The position numbers were made by a program, and so were the translations under genes. The notes under the pieces are model-generated. The model did no database searches. It was not told the DNA's origin and saw nothing but the letters and a program-made list of their open reading frames with translations. Shown here piece after piece: positions 22,519 through 30,941 of a stretch of 64,000 nucleotides of DNA (position 1 is its first letter; the number at the start of each line of letters is the position of its first letter). The DNA comes from Symsagittifera roscoffensis (Eukaryota > Xenacoelomorpha > Acoela > Convolutidae), in NCBI RefSeq assembly GCF_963678635.1, contig NC_087065.1, forward strand, positions 71,931,345-71,995,344. The letters run 5' to 3'.

Positions 22519-23240
22519 ATAAAATTGTTGATATGTCAACGCGAGTGTTTATGGCAGTTGTTGGACCTTCAGGATCCGGAAAAACAGAGTTAACATTCAA
22601 ACTTTTGAAAGGAAAAACATTTTATCCAAGGTTTAAAAGAGTAATCTTCTTTTACACAGAAAGTCAACCGATGTACAGTGAAAAAGAGAAGTCTCCCAAT
22701 ATTAACATTGAGTTTATAAAATTCAACGGTTTTGATGGGCTAAGGAACATTGAAAATGTTCTTCTAGTGTTTGATGATTCCTGTGAAGAAATATACAATG
22801 ATAACGAGTTTGTTAAACTCGCAACAGCAGGGAGACACAAAGGTTTAGATGTTATATATGTCAAGCATAATTTATTCCAGCAAAGTCGTTGGTCCAGAAC
22901 AATCGATTTAAACACATCGCATATCATTTTATTCAAATCACCTCGTGATATTCAGCAACTAGAGCATCTTGGAAGGCAACTGAATTTAACAAAATTTTTG
23001 AGAAGCTGTTATGAACTTGCCACAAAGGACACATACGGACATCTATTAATTGATTTAGATCCCCGAACATCAGATTGCTTACGATACTGTTCAAACATAA
23101 TACCACCAGGTCCATCAATTTTTTACTTACCATTAAGTAAGGCAGAACCAGTCACACTCATAACAAATGAACGCGAGAAAACTATCTATTCTGCGGCACA
23201 TGGTTCAATTGAATCCTTCTCAACTTCGAAGTTTTATTAG
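22515..23240 (+). CDS. Polinton genome-packaging ATPase (FtsK/HerA type), 241 aa
   Basis: Intact. Walker A is GPSGSGKT (residues 17-24) and Walker B is LLVFDDS (about residues 82-88), followed by an arginine-rich segment AGRHKGLDVIYVKHNLFQQSR typical of Polinton and adenovirus IVa2-like/A32-type packaging ATPases. It should pump the element's DNA into capsids. I chose ATG 22515 because it overlaps the stop of the small membrane protein and puts the P-loop near the N-terminus; an upstream in-frame extension to 22461 is open but lies inside that other gene. Length is normal for the family. Confidence 0.93.
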   Translation: MNKIVDMSTRVFMAVVGPSGSGKTELTFKLLKGKTFYPRFKRVIFFYTESQPMYSEKEKSPNINIEFIKFNGFDGLRNIENVLLVFDDSCEEIYNDNEFVKLATAGRHKGLDVIYVKHNLFQQSRWSRTIDLNTSHIILFKSPRDIQQLEHLGRQLNLTKFLRSCYELATKDTYGHLLIDLDPRTSDCLRYCSNIIPPGPSIFYLPLSKAEPVTLITNEREKTIYSAAHGSIESFSTSKFY

Positions 23241-23433
23241 AAAAACATCAAATCGAAATGGGATTTCAGTTATATGCGAATGCTTGCTGAATGTAGTCAA
23301 TGGTAACGTGCGAGTTAATATCCCTAACATACACAATTTTGAAGAAATATATAAATTGTTAATCAACCCACAGACGAACCTTGATAGAAAACGAGCAATT
23401 ATTTTGAGTAAGCAAGGGTTTAATCTAGTCTGA
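23200..23433 (+). CDS. Short basic Polinton protein, about 77 aa
   Basis: Overlaps the ATPase 3' end in another frame. The pattern NPSQLRSFIRKTS...ECLLNVVNGNV...FEEIYKLL...DRKRAIILSKQGF resembles a short basic protein I recall from Polinton and adintovirus-like elements (helical N-half, then a K/R-rich 'KR.iL...GGF' end). The name and role of that family are uncertain. ATG 23200 fits better than the open ATG at 23167 because it shortens the overlap. Intact. Confidence 0.6.
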   Translation: MVQLNPSQLRSFIRKTSNRNGISVICECLLNVVNGNVRVNIPNIHNFEEIYKLLINPQTNLDRKRAIILSKQGFNLV

Positions 23434-23475
23434 CATATTCTCTACTTTTGCTTCAATTACCTTCGAAGATAAGCA

Positions 23476-23696
23476 ATGGTGGCAGCCGAAGAGTTTGTTT
23501 TAATTCCAAAGCATGTCTATGTTCGAGAGCAACCACATGCAGCACATGTACTGCTTGACAATTCAATTGAACATTAAAAGCCTCAATTATCATACTTGAA
23601 CCGAATGAGACCGCAATTACCTCCGAAACAAAGTGATGCATCAACTGACACAATACCAATACCAGTTACTGTTGCACCTGAGGACCACAGACAGCC

Positions 23697-23755
<59 letters not shown>

Positions 23756-24375
23756 CGCTTATGACCGAAGATGAAGGAGATGGAACGAATGTTGGTAGTG
23801 ATGAGTCCACTGATGCTATGGATGCTGTTGAAAGACATATATTAGGACAGTTAGAAATCATGGACGTAAAAAAAACTTACACGAGCTAAAAATGTTCTGG
23901 AAATTATTAAATCATCGACTCGGGTCAAAATAAACAAAAATGACGAAATGATTTATCTGGACAAGGTCCCCACTGGAATCAAAGCATCAGTTTTTCTGTA
24001 TGATATGCAACAACAGAACAAAAAATTACAAAATCCTGCTTTCATAATGATTCTTTCGGCTCTTAACCTTAACGAACAGTCGGTTATGAATACATATGCC
24101 AAACACGCGATCAAGTCAGCTATTGCTACTAGAGCAAAATCAAAAGTCCCACCAAACAACCAACAAGTGTTGACAGTACTAACAGCCCATCTTCAAGCTC
24201 AAAAACAGTAAAAAAACGCAGAGGCAACAAAAGTACAAGCTTACAGCAAAGAGGTAAAAAAAAAGACTACCAAGAAGACTCTGATTCGTACGGAACATCC
24301 TATTACGATTCGGATACTTCAGCGACAGAAACGACGGAGACAAAAACGAAGAGATGGCAAACCTACACCAGCTGA
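23476..24375 (+). pseudogene. Polinton low-complexity structural/accessory protein, multiply broken
   Basis: Starts at ATG 23476 (MVAAEEFVLIPKHVY). An in-frame TAA at 23575 interrupts it, then it passes through an (ACA)17 tract coding polythreonine at 23700-23755. A shift in an A8 run near 23872 moves it to a second frame with a segment LTRAKNVLEII...IYLDKVP, and a shift back near 24150 gives a Ser-rich linker, KKRRG and a C-terminus with Asp/Ser/Tyr repeats ending at TGA 24375. The order (short N-terminal block, linker, helical core, acidic Tyr-rich tail) resembles a common Polinton gene upstream of integrase. Function is unknown to me. Confidence 0.55.
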
Positions 24376-25359
24376 AGAAAAAATATTTAAAAAAAGTACA
24401 CATCTAAAGGGGCAGCTCTGTTTGGAAGTGTGAAGAACTTGAATGACGAAACCAAGCTACCACGACGGAAAGTTAGGCATTTTTTACACTCAGAGCCCGC
24501 ATACACAAAATATCGAGCATTTCGTCGAAAAATACCTCGGTTAAAAGTATTAGTCTATGACATAGATGAAATATGGCCAGTTGATTTAGCATATGTTGAT
24601 AAACTTGCAAAATACAACAGAGATTTTAAATATCTCCTGGTTGCTGTGGATTGTGTGTCTCGATATCTACGTGTGCAGCCCTTGAAATCAAAATATGCTA
24701 CTGCAACAGCAGAAGCATTCAAAAAAATGATTAAGATTAAACAACCAAAAAAACTCTGGGTAGACAAGGGCACAGAATTCCAGGAATCATTTCAGTCACT
24801 ATGTGATAAGAAGGGTATTTTGACTCACACAACCGAGAGCGAAAAAAAATCTGCATTTGCCGAGAAAAAAATTCGATCTTTGAAGAGTTTGATTTACAAA
24901 TATTTGGAGCACAAATGGACTTACTCTTACATAGACAAGCTTCAAGAATTTGTTCACACAATTAACTCACGAATGAATCGTGTCATAAAAAAGGCACCAA
25001 ATAAAGTGACTAAAAAGGATGTTCCACATCTAATTTCATTACGAGTAGAACAATCTCAAAAATTAGTTCGCCAACCAAAATTCTATGTTGGCAATTTTGT
25101 CAGATTAGCAAAAATTGATATTCTTTTTCGGAAGAGATACAAACAATCTTTCACTGACGAAATTTTTGAAATATTTGACGTACCAACAAGAAAATCTCCG
25201 ACTTATAACCTTATCGACGCAAACAAGGAGCCAATTGAGGGAAAATTCTATGAGCCTGAACTAATCAGAGTAGTAGAAAAAGTAGAGCAGGAAGAAAAGG
25301 AGGAGGAGGAGGAGGAGGAGGAGGAGGCACAAGAACAAGAACCAGAAAATCAGCCATGA
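24354..25359 (+). pseudogene. Polinton integrase (retrovirus-type DDE), frameshifted near the N-terminus
   Basis: The core frame 24391-25359 holds the rve catalytic residues: D in WPVDLAYVD, D in LWVDKGTEF, and E in FAEKKIRSLK about 33 residues later. A chromodomain-like C-terminus follows (about residues 225-285; YKQSFTDEIFEIFDVP and GKFYEPELI), then an acidic polyglutamate tail encoded by a GAG microsatellite. The frame has no ATG; the natural start is probably ATG 24354 (MANLHQLKKKYLKK), which reaches the core through a one-base shift in the A7 run at 24390. The end overlaps the penton ATG by four bases (ATGA). The enzyme would catalyse element insertion; as written it lacks a start. Confidence 0.9.
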
Positions 25360-26337
25360 CTAACAATTTTGATGACGCTATCAACGATTCCTTTACGGTT
25401 GCTTTGGTGCCATCGGCGTCTATGAGCGTTTTCAGTGAAAAAACATTGGCCAATTTTAAAAATCTTTTAAACGAAGAGATCAATCTCTAAGGTGAATGGA
25501 AAGTAGCACTGACAGAAAAAACATTCCCCACTCATATAAACAATGTAACAGACACAAAGCTCATATATTACAAAAAAGACAAAGTCAGAGCAAGTCAAAA
25601 AGTTAATAAAGATAAAATTTCCAGGCCATATGATGGTGAACGAGTTGAAATTACAAGGGGTTTATATGATGATGTTAAGAAAACAATTAACGAAATCAAC
25701 TTGAAGACGGAGCTTGAAAACTTCAGTTATGATATCGATCCGATTACCAGACACCTCACGTAAGGGATGCATTACTGGGAGGGAATTACGTTTGAGAGTC
25801 CTCAGATTCACAGTTTTTTTGGGTTTCAAAGGCATAAGGGATGGAACAGGATACCACATAGGTTACAAACGTTCCAGCCAAGTACATAGCATTTTAACAA
25901 TTCAAAATTTGATCTCTAACTATCCCGTTGACATAACTGCCGGTACTCAATCAATGTTTATATACTTGGATATCATTCACTACCAAATTGTAGGGGATAC
26001 CAAAGCTCCGCTATTAAGAGTCATTGATACTAATCGGCGAGTGAAAAACGGTAACGTGTGTCCGATCGAACCTAATCATCGCAAAGTTTTCAGCAATTTA
26101 GATTACAAGAAACTTCTAGTAAATAGTATTCAAAGCATTGGAGTAAATTTGCGAACCGAAACTTGTCGTCTTGTCCCATTTGCCAGTGGAGGAGGAAAAG
26201 TTGTTCTAACTTTAAAAATTCAAAAATTTCAGTGCTGGTATTATATATGGATGCGTATTACCATAATCAGGCGACTATGCCGCACTTCTCAGGGCACTAC
26301 AGACAACGAGGCAGTGGCTTTGGTGCCTTGGCAATAG
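25356..26337 (+). pseudogene. Polinton penton-like minor capsid protein, broken
   Basis: Begins at ATG 25356 with an N-terminus of the Polinton minor-capsid type (SFTVALVPSASM...NFKNLL, then GEWKVALTEKTFP). In-frame TAA codons occur at 25488 and about 25743. A frameshift near 25830-25890 leads into the conserved C-terminal jelly-roll block (YPVDITAG, YLDIIHYQIVGD, PLLRVID, F.SGGGKVVLTL) in another frame. The protein forms capsid vertices in related virus-like elements. The true end is probably near 26235; the open frame runs on to 26337 inside the next gene. Not functional as written. Confidence 0.85.
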
Positions 26338-26663
26338 GAATTGGAAGAGTTGCGCTTCCTTTAGCTCGAAAATCTATAATACCTGCTGCAAAACGAATCG
26401 GAAAAGAGTTGCTTGTCCAAGCTGCTCCGGAGCTTATTAAAATAGCCACTAAGAAAAAAACGCCCAAGCAAGCTTTGAAAAGTACAGTCAAGAATACGAT
26501 TAAAAAACAAGTTGGAAGCGGAAAAAAATCTGCTCGCAAGATCAAGAAGAGGAAGACTTCAATGAAGAGAATCAGTAGAAAAACCAGCGGTACCATTTCA
26601 AAGAAACGAGCTCTACCAAGAAGTCGCTCTAATTTCTTCACCAGAGTGCGAAATGATTTCTAA
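26247..26663 (+). CDS. Polinton basic core / minor capsid protein (adenovirus pVI/pX-like), 138 aa
   Basis: I chose ATG 26247 because MDAYYHNQ...HYRQRGSGFGAL matches the N-terminus typical of this Polinton family; the upstream open part belongs to the penton gene. A small hydrophobic/amphipathic segment (residues 24-45) is followed by a strongly basic C-half rich in Lys and Arg. The GSGFG site resembles a processing site for the adenovirus-type protease encoded downstream; that is inference. The end overlaps the start of the major capsid gene. Intact. Confidence 0.8.
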   Translation: MDAYYHNQATMPHFSGHYRQRGSGFGALAIGIGRVALPLARKSIIPAAKRIGKELLVQAAPELIKIATKKKTPKQALKSTVKNTIKKQVGSGKKSARKIKKRKTSMKRISRKTSGTISKKRALPRSRSNFFTRVRNDF

Positions 26664-27963
26664 TTTGATACCAACTGAAGCGACCCACAGTTCTCTAGAT
26701 TTGTTTGAAAAACCTCCTCTACTTGTAACCTTTGAAAATGCTTTTACCCAAAAAATTGGACCATCCTACTCGCCTGATGGTCCTATGCTTGAGTCTGAAG
26801 TTTCGGGAGATCGAAACAACTTCATTGATCTTCAGCGCACTCGTCTTGAAATAGTGCTGAGAGTTGTACAAAACAACGGAAATGTTTTACGAACTCATGC
26901 TACCGATGCGGGACTACGAGACACACCATATTTGGTCAATAATCCACTTTCATCTTTGTTTTCCGAATGCACGCTGTCTTTAAATGGCGAAAAAATCTCA
27001 ACAACCAATGCTAATTTTGCACATAAAAGTTTTATTGAAACTGAATTTTCTCACGGTATTGACGCAAAAAAAACTTGGCTTGCTTGCCAAGGCTATTATT
27101 ATGAGGATAATCCAGCAAATGTGGATGGTACGGCTGGGAGAGTTGTTGATGTTGCAGAACGTAAACATCTTGTAGCAGCTTCGGCCGAGTTGAGGTTGTT
27201 TGGTAAAATAGCATGTGACTTCTTGTCTTGTGGCAAGCATTTAATTAGTGGTGTCACCGCCCGTCTTTCTCTGAGACGTTCTCCTAACGACTTTGTTGTT
27301 ATGTCAGAGGACAATGGTAAACATTACCAAGTTCAAATCACTGAAGCTAACTTATATCTGCGAAAAATGACAGTGACAGACTTTGTGTTGTCATCGATAG
27401 AAAAAACGCTGCTGAAAAGCCCAGCAGTTTATAATTATATTGAAACCCTACCACGAACATTTCTGGCCACTACCGGAGTACAAAGCTGGCGTCAAGAGGA
27501 TGTTTTCGCGAAAGAGCCAGTACGAAGAATGATTGTGGCAATGAGTACAAATGAGGCTTACTTGGGCACAAATAGATCAAATCCTTTTCAATACCAAAAA
27601 TTCAGATTGATTGAAATCATTGTGTACAGGAACGGGCTACCTATTGCAGGTACTCCAATATCTACGACTGATAACAAAAGAATTTACTATAACACATTGG
27701 AAGCTCTGGATTTTGTTTTCAACAATAGTCATGGAATCAGTCTGGCTAATTATAGCAATCTTTATATTATGGCATTTGATCTCACATCTACTCAGGGGGC
27801 TTCACATGACTTTATTCATCCTGAATTGACCAATTGCACAATATCTGTGGAGCTAAATTTTGACGCTCCACTTGCTGGGAATATTGAGTTACTTTTTATG
27901 GGAGAGCGTGCATCAAAAGTATACGTCCGTTCTGACAGAAAAATGCCAAAATTACTATCATGA
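26653..27963 (+). CDS. Polinton major capsid protein (double jelly roll), 436 aa
   Basis: Intact 436-codon frame, within the usual size of Polinton capsid proteins. Family-typical landmarks: the N-terminal 'FEKPPLLVTFENAFTQKIGP' segment, SLFSECTLSLNGEKIS (residues about 100-115), TARLSLRRSPNDFVV (about 200-215), the YLRKMTV strand, and a C-terminal YSNLYIMAFDLT followed by NCTISVELNFDAPL. It should form the pseudo-hexameric capsomer. It overlaps the core protein gene by 11 bases and is followed 52 bases later by the protease ATG, so the three genes form one block. Confidence 0.93.
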   Translation: MISNLIPTEATHSSLDLFEKPPLLVTFENAFTQKIGPSYSPDGPMLESEVSGDRNNFIDLQRTRLEIVLRVVQNNGNVLRTHATDAGLRDTPYLVNNPLSSLFSECTLSLNGEKISTTNANFAHKSFIETEFSHGIDAKKTWLACQGYYYEDNPANVDGTAGRVVDVAERKHLVAASAELRLFGKIACDFLSCGKHLISGVTARLSLRRSPNDFVVMSEDNGKHYQVQITEANLYLRKMTVTDFVLSSIEKTLLKSPAVYNYIETLPRTFLATTGVQSWRQEDVFAKEPVRRMIVAMSTNEAYLGTNRSNPFQYQKFRLIEIIVYRNGLPIAGTPISTTDNKRIYYNTLEALDFVFNNSHGISLANYSNLYIMAFDLTSTQGASHDFIHPELTNCTISVELNFDAPLAGNIELLFMGERASKVYVRSDRKMPKLLS

Positions 27964-27968
27964 CCTAG

Positions 27969-27997
27969 AAGAGAGAGAGAGAGAGAGAGAGAGAAAG
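27969..27997. repeat. GA-rich microsatellite between capsid and protease genes
   Basis: (GA)n stretch of about 28 bp in the spacer between the capsid stop and the protease ATG. Confidence 0.9.
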
Positions 27998-28015
27998 AGT
28001 AAGAAACGGGAAAAA

Positions 28016-28459
28016 ATGGACAATGTTCAGATATATGAGCTCATCAATCGATGCAAACATTTAAAGTATCGATTTAAAGGTATTGGACCAGCTAATTGTC
28101 CAATGGCGTTGAAAAAAGACAAAACATTTTTAATTGTGAACGCATCAAACTCTGATCAACCGGGTACTCATTGGTTACTGTTTGCTCGAGCTGATGGACA
28201 AGTTTTCTTCGCTGATCCCCTTGGACAGAAACTAACAACGTATCCGAACGTATACAAATATGCGAGACGCTTCATGAGTTTTCATGACGGTGAAACTAAT
28301 CAAATACTGATGAACATACCTATTCAATCAGCAAAAACAGTTTTATGTGGACTTTATTGTGTTTACGTTGCCCATTTGATAATAACATCTAGATTTCCTC
28401 TAGGACTTAAAGTGAATGATCATGATATGATGCGATTTGCAAAACATATCTTGATATAA
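28016..28459 (+). CDS. Polinton adenovirus-type cysteine protease, 147 aa
   Basis: Intact. The adenain catalytic set is visible in order: His in GTHWLLF (about residue 45), acidic residue in FADPLG (about 61), Gln in IQSAKT, and Cys in VLCGLYC (about residues 107-108). It should process capsid and core proteins. I chose ATG 28016 over the upstream open frame because the extension is encoded by the GA microsatellite and the capsid gene end. Family length is about 140-200 residues, so it is compact but complete. Confidence 0.92.
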   Translation: MDNVQIYELINRCKHLKYRFKGIGPANCPMALKKDKTFLIVNASNSDQPGTHWLLFARADGQVFFADPLGQKLTTYPNVYKYARRFMSFHDGETNQILMNIPIQSAKTVLCGLYCVYVAHLIITSRFPLGLKVNDHDMMRFAKHILI

Positions 28460-28722
28460 TTGATTTGATGTTATGAAGTGATTTAACTTATATATTTTTT
28501 TTTCAACTTTTTTATTCCAATATCTAAGTCAGGGGGTTCTAGAGCAATCTTGTTAACAAAAAAAAACAATCAAAATTCAAAAGTCTTCTGGAAATTTTTT
28601 ATATCGAGTCCCAAAAAAATATTGAGGCATGGATCGCTACGCTCCTCGGTAACGCCTCTCGCTGGTGTTGTCAGTTTTTTTTTAGGGTTTGATCAAAAAA
28701 AAAACAAAAGGAAAACAGATTA
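28460..28722. other. Convergent intergenic region of the Polinton
   Basis: Lies between the 3' end of the plus-strand capsid block and the 3' end of the minus-strand cluster. It is AT-rich with several T and A runs and probably holds polyadenylation signals for both directions. No gene. Confidence 0.5.
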
Positions 28723-29028
28723 TTAAAATTTGAATTTCTTTTTCATAATAAATTTAACAAACAAAGTTTGTGAATCAATCTCTAAACGACCATACCCACT
28801 CAGAATAAAATCAATAATTTTAGACAACTCGGCGGCATTGTCCCCATTCAAAATATTAATGAAGCGTTCAATTGTTACATAAGCGATTAAATCAGTTTGA
28901 GTTTGAATGGATCGAGTTTGTGAAGCAAAGCAAACTTGTGGCAATCTTCTTCGCAGAGGAGCACTGCCAATGTCAGTTGAGTTGTTAATATAATTTTTGT
29001 AGTTGACAACAATTGTGAATTTTTCCAT
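28723..29028 (-). CDS. Polinton minus-strand ORF of unknown function, 101 aa
   Basis: Intact frame starting six bases downstream of the stop of the preceding minus-strand gene, so probably cotranscribed. The N-terminus has strand-like alternation (MEKFTIVVNYKNYI), a central basic stretch PLRRRLP, a Gln/Thr patch, then two helices (TIERFINILNG and ELSKIIDFILSGYG) and a lysine-rich end. No known domain is recognised. The spacing supports it being a real gene. Confidence 0.5.
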   Translation of the reverse strand: MEKFTIVVNYKNYINNSTDIGSAPLRRRLPQVCFASQTRSIQTQTDLIAYVTIERFINILNGDNAAELSKIIDFILSGYGRLEIDSQTLFVKFIMKKKFKF

Positions 29029-29034
29029 CAGGGG

Positions 29035-29357
29035 TCACGATAGGTGAAGTTTACTGCAACCGAATATTAGATGCTTGAAAGATGAGAGTAGACAAGGTAC
29101 AACGAAAGTGGTTGAGGGCATCTTGTTCACTACGTCGACACAATCTTTTGTTACTTCGATGAGAACATGGATGTGGAGATGGTCATTGTCGAGCAATTGG
29201 GCGCAAGACTCGTACTGAATTGAGTGGGTTGCAAATGCAAAATTTGTGTTTAGAGGGAGTTCTGAGGCGTCGGGTTCGTTGTTCAGAATAAAAAATTTAA
29301 AATTCTTTCGAAATTTTTTAAAAATTCAGGCCACTGCTCATACATTGCTTCAACCAT
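29035..29357 (-). pseudogene. Polinton minus-strand ORF, frameshifted, unknown function
   Basis: From ATG 29357 the frame starts MVEAMYEQWPEFLKNFERIL and hits a stop about 24 residues in, near 29285. The other frame is open from there to TGA 29035-29037 and reads as coherent protein (about 80 residues, Cys- and His-containing: DNDHLHIHVLIEV, VVPCLLSSFKHL). A one-base indel in the AT-rich junction near 29290 explains the break. It sits 42 bases after the PC4-like gene and 6 bases before the next ORF, in one orientation. Function unknown. Confidence 0.45.
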
Positions 29358-29399
29358 TCTGCTGGTTAAATCAAATTATTCTAATCTTTTTTTTCTATT

Positions 29400-29837
29400 T
29401 CAGGCAACTCTACACTTTTTATTATTCGAGTATTCATCATCCGCATCGTTTTCATCACCACTTTCAGCACATTCTTTTTCGGGACGGACTGATCGTTTTG
29501 ACGTGTATCGTTTCTTATGATGTTTATCATTTGCAGCTGAGGAGGAGCAGGAGGAGGAGGAGGAAGAAGATGAAGTCTTTTCATCAGTTTGTTTTTTAAC
29601 CGAGTTTTTAGTCTTTGAAAAATTATCTGCCAAACAATCAAATTCTCTTGTCGTTAAGGCCATTGCTTGATAACATTTAAACACACCATCTTCATTCTAT
29701 TTATACAACTTAACTGTGATATATGTACCCGTTTTGTCAAAAATTTTCGTTCCAACTCGTACAATGCGTTTTTCTCCCGAAAATATATCTTGAAAATCAT
29801 CGTAAAAGTCTGTATCAGTTTCTAGCGACGAGTACAT
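29400..29837 (-). pseudogene. PC4-like single-strand DNA-binding protein with in-frame TAG
   Basis: Minus-strand frame from ATG 29837 to TGA 29400-29402, about 145 codons, interrupted only by TAG at 29699-29697. The N-terminal 26 residues are acidic. RVGTKIFDKTGTYITVKLYK, then after the stop NEDGVFKCYQAMALTTREFDCLADNF, matches the strand-strand-strand-strand-helix order of the PC4/Sub1 domain ('v.i..f....y.dir.y...dg....kkGi.Lt..ef..L'). A serine tract, a basic patch and an acidic tail follow. PC4 proteins bind single-stranded DNA, which would suit protein-primed strand-displacement replication; that role is inference. The TAG prevents full-length product unless it is read through. Confidence 0.6.
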
Positions 29838-30323
29838 AGTGGTGATGGTAACGGTAGTGACTTGTTGGTTCAACTGTTTTTTGAATAGAGTGAAATGGAT
29901 AATGAATTGGATAGAAGATAAACAAATCTCTGTGGTAAACCTAAGCTCCGAGAGGGAACATCCAATTAATTTTCGTGATTAGAAATTTATGAGGCATATA
30001 AACTTTTATTACACCTTTCATTATTGTCTGGCACTCCTTAAGTAGCTCGTAAATCAGGATATACATTCACGTCGGTACACGTGTAAATCATTTGATGTGG
30101 TCAGCTGCATGCCTTAATGTCTAGGAGGCATATAGGACAGGATTAAGGTTTTTCTTTGAAGTATACTTATTCCGACCTAACTGGCGGGTTAGAATTATAC
30201 TTTTCATCTTTCTCACCCACACATTACACTGGCTTTTGCATAAATCTGAGTTGGTTTCATTCTCTCAATTCTTTTCAAATTTTCGATCCGAAGCTTAGTT
30301 TGTCAAAATAATTCTAACTTAAA
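29838..30323. other. Divergent intergenic region of the Polinton
   Basis: Separates the minus-strand cluster from the plus-strand 205-codon gene, so it should contain promoters for both. A TATA-like CATATAAAC lies at about 29995, but no gene is seen. Confidence 0.45.
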
Positions 30324-30941
30324 ATGACTGCTCTACAAATCATTTCCATCTCAGATTATGAGAGAACAAAAATCTACCAAACTTATACGAGAGAATCAGT
30401 TGCCATTGTGCAGCAGCAGAGAAAGAGGCTAGCATCCTCTCCATTTAACGACCTCGTCGCCAATCAACAATGGCAAAAGTGGTCAACGAAGAGTCATATA
30501 ATGCTGCCCAACTATGTGCTGGATCACATTGACCTTCTTCACCAGGATCGTAAGCGGATGTATGAAAGCCCTAAAATCCATCAATCCTACCCGGCTCTCG
30601 AAAAGACTGAAATAAACGACGCGGGATACCTCGAAGAATCACCAAGAAAAATACTTTTTCGGTATGATTGTGACTCCATACCCCTTTACGAGAACCAAGA
30701 GGGATTAATTCGCGATTATGCTGAACGCGAGGGCTACTGGGACATTCAAACAACCATCTCTTCTCCCGATTCTACTTTTCTAGACCAAGTTACTCCAATC
30801 TCCTCTATTTTGGCTTCAGAACTAAGCAGTGGAACACAGAATTCCATCACCCCAGTGGTGGACCTGGCTACTCCTGAAACTCCGCCTGTCAATGCTTGCT
30901 ACGCACCGAGGAAAAGGAAGATAGAGCTTAAACAGTTCTGA
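30324..30941 (+). CDS. Polinton orphan protein, 205 aa, unknown function
   Basis: Intact 205-codon frame standing alone between two non-coding regions. It has an amphipathic N-terminal part with Tyr/Gln/Arg (ERTKIYQTYTRESVAIVQQQRKR), a central acidic/Tyr region, a Ser/Thr/Pro-rich segment (residues about 150-190, probably disordered) and a basic C-terminus PRKRKIELK that looks like a nuclear localisation signal. No membrane segment or known domain. In protein-primed systems a terminal protein or regulator would be plausible candidates, but nothing here proves either. Confidence 0.6.
   Translation: MTALQIISISDYERTKIYQTYTRESVAIVQQQRKRLASSPFNDLVANQQWQKWSTKSHIMLPNYVLDHIDLLHQDRKRMYESPKIHQSYPALEKTEINDAGYLEESPRKILFRYDCDSIPLYENQEGLIRDYAEREGYWDIQTTISSPDSTFLDQVTPISSILASELSSGTQNSITPVVDLATPETPPVNACYAPRKRKIELKQF

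Noticed and set aside
23583-23861. Minus-strand frames with polyvaline and polycysteine
   Set aside because: Artefacts of the (ACA)n tract; the plus-strand Polinton gene explains the region.
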